In this document: positions 1-10,245 of the stretch, piece by piece
Position numbering within the stretch: position 1 is the stretch's first letter
Layout: each line of letters begins with the position of its first letter
NCBI GenBank assembly: GCA_030386875.1
Contig: CM059564.1
Coordinates: 64,709,936-64,773,935, forward strand
Direction of reading: 5' to 3'
DNA length: 64,000 bases
Source of the DNA: Morinoia aosen
Taxonomy: Eukaryota > Arthropoda > Malacostraca > Amphipoda > Talitridae
The notes under the pieces: generated by a model
What the model saw: only the letters and a program-made list of their open reading frames with translations
Databases searched by the model: none
What the model was told of the DNA's origin: nothing
Translations under genes and position numbers: made by a program

Positions 1-336
1 TTTGAAGCAAATTGCTGAATTTATGTGTGTTTTCATGTTTGCATGCCTCGAAGGGGCCTCAATATTTTGATTATTTTGCGGTACAGCCGTTCTAATTTGT
101 GATCTCTGAATACCCGTTCTTATATTCTTCAACATTTGATCAGATGAGCAACTAGACAAAGATTCGCGATTGTATGCCATTCGTTTCAAAAATATTATGA
201 TGTCATTTGTTTGATTAGGAATTTCTCAACGTACGGTATGATGAACGTCAATATATTTCACTTTTCCATTCAGTTTTTGACGGAAATGTTGTTAAATGAT
301 CATCTGTTCAATACATTGAAGATATCTTTTTAATTT
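1..336. other. Intergenic, nothing recognised
   Basis: AT-rich sequence left of the first SINE-A copy. I see no exon, RNA gene or repeat here. The last eight bases (329-336, TTTAATTT) are the left target-site duplication of that copy. Confidence 0.5.
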
Positions 337-692
337 CCCCTCAGGGGGATACAACTATTGTATCTATGGGAATTAGCGCTCCCATGGGAAAAATGTGAGG
401 GCTCGAGCTGAAAGTTAGGTAGGCCTTCTTTTTGTTGAAATGAAATATTCTTTGTTATGTTAAGGATCACCTTTTTCGGTTCACTACTGTCCTGTTTTTC
501 AGTACCTCTGACTTTCTTCTTCAACTTTTATCTTATTTCATGAAATTCTTTCTCAACTTTACAGTTTCTATGCCCCTTCTGCATAGATTCCTCATTCTCT
601 TATTTCCATAAATGGTGCCTTCCTCTCTTCGATACGCTCTATTTTTGTAGCGGTTAGAGAGGCTTAAACTAACTTATAATCTAATCTAACTA
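337..692 (+). mobile_element. SINE-A copy 1 (TCTAA-tail subfamily), full length
   Basis: Retroposon of about 356 bp. It starts with the family head CCCCTCAGGGGGATAC and ends in a short TCTAA-type tail after GAGGCTTAAACTAACTTATAA. It is flanked by the direct repeat TTTAATTT (329-336 and 693-700), probably the target-site duplication, though this is short and AT-rich. The body shares long blocks with the copies at 25072, 25935, 32214 and 35933, for example TTTTTCGGTTCACTACTGTC and AATGGTGCCTTCCTC. It lacks the internal GGGAACACA block found in the copies at 23736 and 39272. It encodes no protein; open frames here are chance. Confidence 0.85.
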
Positions 693-3600
693 TTTAATTT
701 CTCTTCGATTAGCTTCCTGTAAGCCTCCCATCTCCTTCAGCATTCATAAAGGAAAGTACAGTAGGTAGGAAGAAGATTCTTGTAACGAGGGAGTGAAGCT
801 GTTGAAAATAATTCAATTTGCGCTTATAAACGATACGTCTTCTTCGCGCTGATGGAAAAGGGAGGCATTCTCATTTTGAAAAATCTCTTACTTTTTTTAA
901 CGGCACTTCGCCTTACTGAGGTGCTCCGACTGAACTTGTTGAAACGTCTTCATATTGGCAGTAATTTTGAAGTAAATTCAATCCGTTTATCAACTTCATC
1001 TTGTCCATTACGACACGTCCTCTCTTTGGTTCATATTCCATCTGGTATTTTGCTCATTTCTAGGTTTATAATTTTGAATTAATACGTATGCCTTTTCATC
1101 ACCAAGCATGTTAAGTACCTACCCTGTATGATCGTAAAGATCCATATTCCCAAGTATTGGTACGAACAACGCTACGCCCCAATCTTACTGCTCATTTCAC
1201 CGACGTTGAGCTGACTCTGAGTATGCCGTAAATTCTCACTTCATAGTTAGTACCTGGAAAGTTCTTAATGAAATGCTCGAAAGCGTTGCATTTGTGGGGA
1301 ATGTGCCAGTCCAAAATGATTGAACCTCAAGGTAGAGTCACGTGCCGAGAAGTTTTTTCAACACCCAACTCTTAAATCTGGACATCAGTACAAGTGGCGA
1401 GGAAAAATGACGTGCGCGGATCTCACGCCCATGTGTTGCTTGAATTAATTGAGCGCACTTGAGAGAAGGCTGAGAAACTGAGAGCTATCGCATCTTTTAA
1501 TCAAGTAACAGATGCCTAACACGCGCTCTGTAATCGAGCTGTGCCCTCGAGCTCGTCAGAAATTAGCTCGCAACAATAGCCTCGTATGATCATCATTGGT
1601 GTGGAAAGAGCCTCGCGGAGTGACATGGCACTTCTTGGGAGATTTACTTCTTTCTGTCATTACCTTTCACGGGTAATTTTTTCAAGGAAGAAACTTTAAA
1701 CCTTTAAATCCTTGCACGATTGATGGGATGATTCATCAAAATCATAATTCAAGTGTAACAGCGCAGAACTAGACAGATTAAAACTCAGTCGAAAAGTAGT
1801 TCAAATGAAAAACTCAGAACTGAGAAGCAGTGTAACTAATTTATCAGCAAATATAAAGAAACAAAGTGGGCAGAACTTTTCAAATGCGTTATATATTGCG
1901 CGGTAAGATTGCTAATAAAATAACATATTTCAAAATCGAACGGCATCTTCTTATTGTAGACGTTTTCCGGAAAGTAAATTGTGAATGCAAATTGAAATAT
2001 TTAAAAACGTTCTGCTTTTGTTTTTAACCTCGGTTGCCTGGCTTAGAAGTTTTATTGCTGAAATAAATGTGGATGGTTATTTCAATCAATATTAAAGTGG
2101 AAATAACTTCTTTAAGGTGTTAGTGCATTTTTATTTGATGCATAATATGTAATAATTAATCTAAAATGTATAATGCTAAAATAAAGAGGAAAATTCCGAG
2201 CATTCGATGCTCAAAATAGTTCATAGGATTTTTGTAACATTCTCCCGTAGTCAGCCAATGAGACTCTCATTTGATACTCGATTTTTCCTCTACTTCATGT
2301 CTCTTGTACTTGCCAAATTCAAAAGTACAAACGCAATATTAGTAGAAAAAAATTTAATTTGCTACCAAAATTCAACGCTTTGTTCTGGTCATACTGCTAC
2401 GCTATCCTGAGCATTCTGGCTAATGGTTGTTTTTTTAAAGGAATACCTGATACCGTCGATATTTTTTGCTCTACGTTTTTAGCGATGATTTGAAGGGCGG
2501 TTGCGCAGAACGAGGGTGTGCGCAATGCAGGGCTTTCTTTACGGACCGACACGCTTGTTTTTCTCGCGTAGAAGATCAAGGAAGGTCGCACATCTGCTGC
2601 TCTGACACGATGACCGTCAATCCCGACCGTCGGGTCGTTCTGAGGTAATTATTATTCCGAGTTGTTAAAGAGCAACCACTTTCGACCAGCTTTGGCGCAG
2701 GTCCCATTCAAAATTGTGCGCAAATTGAGTGTTCGTCGCTGATGTCATGGTCAAGTTTTTGGTACTCCTGTCAAACTCGATCGGGGCGTAAGGTGTTTTT
2801 TTGAACTAATATGGTGCTATTAGTTGGGAAAAATGTTGCCGCGATTGAAACCTGTGAACTTTCAAAAATTTTCTCCTTTCGATACGAGTTCAATCTAATT
2901 TTTGATTATACCATTATAACTCCCAAAAATGATGGGTTCGTTATACACGTGGTTACTATTTGAGCTTCTCTAGTTCTAGGATGCATCGCTAATGCGAACA
3001 CATCATAGAACTCAATTCGATGGAATACCTTCAGGGAGGACTGGATGAAGGCTGCTAGATTAGATTTTTTCTGGTGAGAATTCACAAAATATATGCTCGT
3101 ATATCGTTTACCACCCAGCAACCCGGTAAATTATTTATACGGGGAATGCTGAATTATTAAACGCTGAATTATTCATGGCAGGACATTTTATTGAAAAACC
3201 AAATTTGGTAAGTTTAGCCAGAAAAAATGGAATCAGGCAACCCTGAACTGGAGTAACCACAGCGGAACTTGGATGCGCCTGAGAATGTAACCAGACGTGT
3301 AGCATGAAACGCTGACTTACGAGTAGCTGTTAGGTTCCCACGCTGTGCCATCCCAGCCAGTCTGAACAGAATGCCGCATGCGACATTTTCTTGTATTTTT
3401 CCTAGAATAACAATGCTGTCTCTGTGTTTATATTACCAAGCCAAGGTCTAAAATGAAACATGTCTTCTATTCATTTATATCAGATTGTTTTACCAAGGTT
3501 TTTTTGTGATTCAATGTAGTTTTAATGGGAGTGTTCATGCCCCCAAAAATTCTACCGCTATTCGAAGTAGTACAAGTATTGGGATCATATAGTAGCGTAC

Positions 3601-6600
3601 AAAAATCAGCACAATCCATGTGAAATTCATGACAAACTGGCTGTCTCTGAGGATGTTCATTGCGTTAGCAGCGTTAATTTGGGCGAAACTGCATTCAGGA
3701 ATTTCGAGCCGTTCTGTTTTTTGACTTTGAAACACTTTCAAGGCCTCTTCGGCGGCGTCCGATCAGGGTTTGGTATGAATCACTTAAGGAAATGAAGCAA
3801 ATATAAGGCGTTAGGTCACTTGGTTTCTTGCTAACAAAAATTTTTTGAAATTAACCCTCGCTTTTACGCTCTGTGGAAGAGTTCGTGCGTGGATATTTCA
3901 CAGCTGCACACGAGCTATGCCTTAACGTGACCGTCGGGACCGTGTCTTGTAACGTACTTTACGTCGCCTGTAAACCTCTTTCACGGTAAAAATTTTCCAA
4001 ACCTGAAATTTCGAGCGGGAAAGCGCGCATACAAATTTATTACCTCAAAGGGCAATTCTTTACCGAGGTTCATTTGCTCATTCAGGGTCAGTTTTGCTAG
4101 ACTGGAAAATCGATTCACAAATTCTGAGCATATAGGTGGGTCCTTATTTCAACTGCATTTTTTAAATTCTACCCATACCACATAATCGAGTGCCTTGCGT
4201 TCTCCTCCACGAGCTCACAGACTAGTTAGATTTTTGTCAAGTGATTCGATAGCAATGGAGATGCATTCTTTCGTTTCATTGTGTGAGCTTCACGTAACTC
4301 CCGCAATGTTATCCGAATGATATAGGTACAGTAGATGGAAAGGACTTCTTTTGGCATTTATATCCACTTACCCTGTGTTCAACGAGGGTCTGTAGGTGAC
4401 ATGTTCGAAAATTATGTTTGAAATCTAACGTCAAATGTTTGAAACATAAATGATTTCATGCATTTGTATCATGTCTCATCGACGGGGATTGGCGTAACTC
4501 TTGTAGGATGCTACTTGCAACACTCGTACCGTCACTTGGCTAAGGGTTTTGATTCCATCTCGGAATCAAAATTTTTCTTTTCAAATTCTGTTTGCCAAGC
4601 TTTCGAAATGTTGCGATTCTGCTCGAAAATTTTGCGTTTAATATCTTCAATGAATAAATTATGCCAGTTTTTCATTGTCAATGATCTAATAATAATGAGC
4701 TTGTAACTCTCAAAACGTGACATCATCTGTAATTTCCAAACTATATTGTTCAAGTGAAAATTGAATGAAGTTAGTTACAGCATTTGTGTGATCTCTCACT
4801 GCCGCCTAACTCGACATTAATTTGCCATCACTATTTTTATCCAGATATATAATAATAGCTCCTCCATTTTTCTACTTAGCCTAGTTTTGAATGTTGAAGG
4901 CCGAATCTACCTCATCTTCGTCATTTCACGTTGGCATTCACGCGGTCATTGTTAATTTTGTTATTTTGTGAGCTTTTTCTATTATAATTATCGTCTTTGC
5001 TCGCTCTTTTTCGGTGTTTTATTGCCGAAATGTGATTGACTTTTTCTTAGTGTAAAAAGAATTTTTTCATATTATTCCGTTCAATCAAATATTAGCTTCG
5101 TTCATTCATTATCACTGAAGTTCTCCATTTTTTAAATGATCGTGACTCGTTCTCATACTCGTTCATACTGAAATTAGAATTTGGTTTCAGTTCAAGTTAG
5201 GTTCGTTTTTTCATTGTCGTGAAAAATCAGCGCCAAATTAAATTGATTCAATGATAAATATAGCACAAAAATAATAACAGGTAGAAAGCAAAGAAGATCG
5301 ATACATTTTCTGACTAGATTATCAAATAATTCTTTTCTATGTAGATTGACTTTGGAGATGCATTTAAAAAACACGTAAGCTCGTATAATATGTATGTATG
5401 CACAAGTATTGGAGTTCTTTTCAGTATACAACCACTTATGAATTCATCTCCGTATCGTTTTGCAATGCTTTAAGTTGGCGAGCGCACAAGTTCATTACCA
5501 AATCTACCAAGTATTGGCACGAAGTGCACGTTCCCCTGACGCAGATCTCAGATCATGATCAAGGTCGTCGAGCTGCAAGAGGGGCCACAAAGGTTATACC
5601 AGAATTTCACGAGTCGAACTCTGCGTAAGGATTGTGTTCCCACAGCTCGGCTCGCTGTGGGCAGCGAGGATCCTTAGTGTTTCTCAGGGTCCTTAATGAG
5701 GGAATCGTTCACACGCAATGAATGCCAAAGTCAGGCATTTTTGGGACTCAACTTGAGTAACTCCAGTGGGTGATCATTTTTGTGCTCTTCGGCAAATTGA
5801 ATTTTTAACAGATCCTCATGCAAAAAGAAATTTCGCGAATGAAAAGTGGGAGAACGTGATTTTTTAAATCTTCATTGGCTGAAATACTGATATATATAAA
5901 TGGTTATTCACGGACTGAAATACCCTTGGATTAAGTCTACACTCAGTGGGTCAACATCCTACAGGTATTGTTCTCAAGGCACTTTCCAGTTTGCGAGTTG
6001 TTTGGCCACACGATCTGCCTTTCTTGAACCATTTGTGGTCCCTGTACAACGTAAGCGATTGATGTAACGGTTACGCTCGTGAATGTCAGGTATTACACAC
6101 CCAACTCGAAATTCAGAGCTATATTTTCTATGCGCCAATTTGCCTTTGAAATAATCCTTCAGAATTTGTTGTTCACGAAAAAGGTGACGGAAGAAAGCAA
6201 GTCATCTGTGAAGAATGAGTGCGCTATCGAACACCGTATTTATAGTCAGTCAGATAACTTTGAATAAAGGGATTTATGCAAGGGATGCAATTTGTGTAAG
6301 AAAAAAGCGTAGTCTTTCCAGTTCATCTCACTGACCGTTCTTCGAGATGAGGTTTCGTAATTGGAAAGACATTGTATAGCGAAAAATTTTCATACTAGTC
6401 TATCTTACATTGGAGCATGGCTTAATGATTTTTAAGAGGAAGGTAAATTATCAGTCATATTTGAACGAAAGCTTTTCGGCCGGTCTAAGTTCTGTCGTAA
6501 AGCTTTGAAGTTATATTCAGTTTATAGTACCTAAGAAACCCCAATTTGCATGATCTTTCCAATCATGTCATTATTGATGATCCATTTTTCGACGATCACG

Positions 6601-7719
6601 AACGAGACCAGTTTGCATGCATGAATTTTAATGCGAACCGAATGTGAGCTCAGCATCTGCGCATTTTGGCGAATGATACACGCACTTGGAGGTGATCGTT
6701 AAGTGTCAGATGTATGAGCAGTTTTCAGCTAAATGTACGGTCACCCCAAATTTTGTGAGCCACATTTCGACGTCGCTATACTCAGTACGAACATGCGCAG
6801 TGCGCAGCCTCATTTAGGGTTAAAGAGTCAGATTTTAGTTATTGATGTTGAACGTCGTTGTTCCCGAGTTACTTCGTTGGGATGAGGTCCTCACAATTAT
6901 TTGCACATGCAGAAACACTTGCATGGTAGTCTCGGTATTGGAAACCGTAATCTTGATCTCGTTTGGTGATGCACGCACTGCTCTCCACTTCGTGGTGAGG
7001 GATGCTCTCATCGCAACAAGTTCGTCATCATGCCATAATTTTCGTGCTCCTCAATGTCTCAGCGATAAAAAATAGAAGTTTTCTTGAAATGCATTGCAAA
7101 TTTCATAATTTCTTACGCGAGCGGCATGAGCTAAACGTCAAAATGCTTTGGATTAAGACATTAGAGTTGAAAGTTGCCGGTGATCTCAACGAGTTCATCA
7201 ATCATAAAACAGAACCCTTTATACCCCTCTGACCCTGAAGTTCGAGGTTAAAAACTATTCATTCTGAGACTTGATCGTCTCGTCACTCTCGAGGAGGGTC
7301 GATTTTGAACTTGTACATTATCATATTTCAGGAAATGGCATGAACTTGTATACAAAATTACACATGCCATCTCATAAAATTCCACGAACTTGCTCACAAA
7401 TTAATTTGCTAAATTGTGATATATGTGATATATGGCAGAAATTATGTATTGTAGCTGATCTTGAATCTTGATTCAAGAATCTTGATTCAGGTTGAATGAA
7501 TTGAATCTTAATTCAGCTTTTAGTTGGTGTCATAATGCATTGAATACCAAAAATTAAGCCTTTTTTTTGGTCAGAAACTGAATTTATGTAAACTCTAGAA
7601 GTTTTAAAAATGTGTGGGACCAAAATCCAATTATTATGAATGAAAACTTGCATTTATAATTGTTTTGTTGTTGATGTATAAATATGTGAAGAAATTGAAG
7701 TTTACATTTTGTTTTACAG
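693..7719. other. 7-kb upstream region of the secreted-protein gene, no exon identified
   Basis: No coding exon can be supported. The missing first exon of the gene at 7720 (5' UTR, start ATG and perhaps one or two codons) should lie here or further left. I looked for an ATG followed within a few codons by a good phase-0 donor (GTAAGT or GTGAGT type) and found no convincing one. A TATATATAAA string at about 5890 could be a TATA box but has no initiator at the right distance. At 7459-7510 there is a small cluster of repeated AATCTTGATTCA-like words. Confidence 0.45.
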
Positions 7720-7773
7720 ATCTTCGTAGTGTTGGCAGCAGTGGGCGCCACCACCGCCCAGTTTGGTGGCAAC
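7720..7773 (+). CDS. Secreted S-x-E repeat protein, signal-peptide exon (exon 2)
   Basis: Eighteen codons between an acceptor (TTTTACAG, AG at 7718-7719) and a consensus donor (AAC|GTAAGTA at 7774). The translation IFVVLAAVGATTAQFGGN is the hydrophobic core and cleavage region of a secretory signal peptide, with likely cleavage after ATTA and before QFGG. Both flanking introns are phase 0. The initiator Met and a few residues (typically MK in insect cuticular and other secreted genes) must sit on an upstream exon that I could not locate. The 200-bp intron 7774-7973 leads in frame to the long repeat exon. The exon is too short to stand out as an open frame, but signal peptide, splice sites and phase agree, so I consider it real. 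Confidence 0.8.
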
Positions 7774-7973
7774 GTAAGTAGGCAACTCAAGTGCTCTAAA
7801 ATAATTCAGTGAAAAAATGTTTTCGATGCATCATAATTTCGATTTTTTTGCATCAGACTATATGTTTTTTGCTTTAGTTCCTCATGAATGTATCATGAGA
7901 AAAATATTGTGTGAGTATTTAATTTCCTCATGTTGATCCCGTTATTAAAATTATCTCAATTCGCACCTTTCAG

Positions 7974-9274
7974 ATCCGGCGCAACCGATTCGACTCAGAT
8001 GAGTTCGACAACGACTTCGACGACTTCGACAGAAGTCGAGAACGTATTAGTATAGAAAGAGACAGCATTGAAATAGGCGCCTTCAGAAGAAACAACAACG
8101 CTGCTCGCAACATCGTTAACAACCGCAATCTGAACAACTTGAGGCTACGAAACAGTGACGAATTTAACAGCATCGAAGTCGAAGTACCGATTCGCTCCAG
8201 GCCCGGAAACAACAACTTTCGATTCCGAGACAGCATCGAAACGAACAGCATTGAAGTGCTGCGAGCAGCCAATGTTGCTGGAAACTTTGGTGCCAGGATC
8301 CAAGGCAACACTGGAACCAGCAACACTCTCACGAACAGCGTCCGTGCTCCTGCTCGCACCAATGCCTTCCCTTTCAGAAGAGATAGCATAGAGAGAGACA
8401 GTTTTGAAATCAGAGTACCGATCACTAATACCGGTCGTGCGCCCGTGTCAGTTAACACTAACCCGTTCACGAATGCCAATAACCAACGTACTCCAACTTC
8501 CAACAACTTTAACGCTTTCAGGACGATAAGCGTTGAAGTCGACAGCCGTGAAGTCCGCAACCCATTCACAAATGCCGTGGTGAACAACGCCGTATCGTCT
8601 GCGAGGAACAGGAACAATTTCAGGAGAGGCAGCTTCGAGAGAGACAGCATCGAAATCAGAGTACCAGTCAACAACGTACGCAGCAATATTGGGAACAACA
8701 GGAACGCTTTTAGGAGAGACAGTATCGAAACCAACAGCATTGAAATCGTTAACCCATTCCTCACTGCCAGTCGCAACCAAGTTCGCAACAACAACGCTTT
8801 CAGACGCAATAGCATTGAAGACAGTTTTGAGGTCAGGATTCCTTTCAGAGGTACGAGCCGCACTGTAAACAGAAATACTGCCAGACCAGCCCAAAATGTC
8901 AATTTGTTGAGGAATATTGGTTTCGACAGAGATAGTCGAGAACGCGATAGCATTGAAATTAGACTGTCCCGACCTCCTGCTGCGACATCAAGCCCTCGCA
9001 CCAACGCCAACAACGCTGCTCGTAACCATTTCACAATCGTGAGAGACAGTCTGGAGCGCGACAGCGATGAGTTCGTCACTCCCTTCAGAAGAGGAAACAA
9101 CAGGAACCGAAACACTGTCCAAGCTTCACCCAACACTTTCACGGCTTTCAGGAGAGATAGCATCGAGCGTAATTCTGTCGAAGATCTTTTCGATGATCTC
9201 TTCGATGACGATGCTGATGATAGAGCTCGGGCTCGACTTGCGCTTCAAAACCTTGGCCGTTTGGGCCAAACAAG
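7974..9274 (+). CDS. Secreted S-x-E repeat protein, main repeat exon (exon 3)
   Basis: This exon encodes residues 19-451 of the visible protein plus two bases of residue 452. The acceptor is CACCTTTCAG|ATC (AG at 7972-7973). The donor is CAAG|GTATGT at 9275, phase 2. No internal ATG is needed; the frame opens from the acceptor. The protein is very rich in Asn, Arg, Ser, Asp and Glu, has no Cys and looks disordered. It holds eleven degenerate copies of a unit built on FRRDSIERDSIEIRVP, spaced about 25-45 residues apart. Serines repeatedly sit in S-x-E (SIE, SFE, SRE, SDE, SVE, SLE), about 24 in all. S-x-E is the known target of Fam20C-type secretory-pathway kinases, so heavy phosphorylation outside the cell is an inference. 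Three NPF motifs link it to exon 4. The exon ends in an acidic run, DLFDDLFDDDADD. A structural or adhesive matrix role (cuticle, egg shell, silk or glue) is possible, but no family is recognised. Confidence 0.85.
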
Positions 9275-9311
9275 GTATGTGAATGTGAAAAAGGCTTCAG
9301 CTAAATCTTGA
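9275..9311 (+). CDS. Alternative C-terminal extension of exon 3 (read-through form)
   Basis: If the donor at 9275 is not used, the frame continues for 12 codons (RYVNVKKASAKS, counting the split codon read as AGG) to a TGA at 9309-9311. The result is a protein of about 463 visible residues with a short basic tail instead of the proline-rich exon 4. An AATAAA at 9457 supports use of this end. Whether the form exists is not shown by DNA alone; the strong donor consensus says splicing is also expected. Confidence 0.5.
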
Positions 9312-9456
9312 CCTGTAATTGTTTAATTTCAAGCTTGAGAAAGTTTTTAGATTTCAGGCCAATGTAAATTATTGTTCTGCATTCGCGGTAGCAGGTCGTT
9401 TACATCCTGCATCGAAGGTGTGTCGAACATTGTTGCTGCATTACGCTGGTTACATT

Positions 9457-9462
9457 AATAAA
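9457..9462 (+). promoter_or_regulatory. Candidate intronic poly(A) signal
   Basis: A canonical AATAAA lies 146 bp past the read-through stop at 9311, inside the intron between exons 3 and 4. Its position fits a short 3' UTR for the truncated isoform. The downstream sequence is T-rich but not strikingly GT-rich. Confidence 0.5.
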
Positions 9463-10245
9463 ACATCGGCCAATTGAAACTTAACGTCATATTTTATGTT
9501 CCATTCTACGACTTGGTAAACGAAATATGTCCAAAAAGAGTACATGATCACGAGTGCCGTAGTTCATTTCGATATTGAAACATCTCTAAAAACCTATTTA
9601 GAATTAAATTCTAAATCCTTACACATTTTTGAGCATTTCTATTCCTTGGTTCACCTCGCAGGCGTTCGGCATAAAGAAGTAATTCATATCATACGATCTC
9701 GTGTATATTTCGCAGATTTTTATAAAGGTTTTAAGTTAGTTCAAAAATATATAGTAGCTAAAGTGAGCCGTTTCTCTAGATTGATAAACTCGTGTTGCAC
9801 TACCTACGGTATTCCGTGTGATATACTATCACATGTGAATTTTTTACCTTACCTAAAAATCCGAAAGAAAACTCCCAACTCAGCTGCAATATTTGTCCAG
9901 CATGCGCCGGGGCAGCTTCTTATCATTATACTGCAGGTTGCGACTGCCAGAAATACTGTAAATGTTGTAGTAATAAGACACACAATTTCTGCCATACATT
10001 ATTGTGAAGTTTGCCGCGTGAAATTGTTCATATCATTTCAGGTTGATCTTAAGGATAAAATTTCAAAACATAAACCAATCATAGTGCTCCGTTTTGTAGA
10101 TGTGTCTTTTTAAATTATTTCAATCTACTGTCCCAAAAGGGCAGTTTCATTTTAAGGCTAATTGCTATTGAGTGGAGCATATACAAACAAATAATGAAGT
10201 TGTTGATAAACGTTTTAGTTTCTACTGTTTTTCTTTTTTTCACAG

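Noticed and set aside
337-420. Pol III A and B boxes in the SINE-A head
   Set aside because: TTAGCGCTCCC and GAGGTTCCGAGCTGA bear only a faint resemblance and are not maintained between copies.
5890-5947. TATATATAAA and TCAGT as a core promoter of the secreted-protein gene
   Set aside because: The spacing (about 52 bp) is too long for a TATA-initiator pair and no ATG with a phase-0 donor follows.
8448-8894. 148-codon minus-strand frame
   Set aside because: Another shadow of exon 3, created by the same repeat unit read in another frame.
7970-9163. 397-codon open frame on the minus strand
   Set aside because: It is the antisense shadow of the repetitive exon 3. The + frame has a signal peptide exon, matched splice phases and repeat structure; the minus frame has none.
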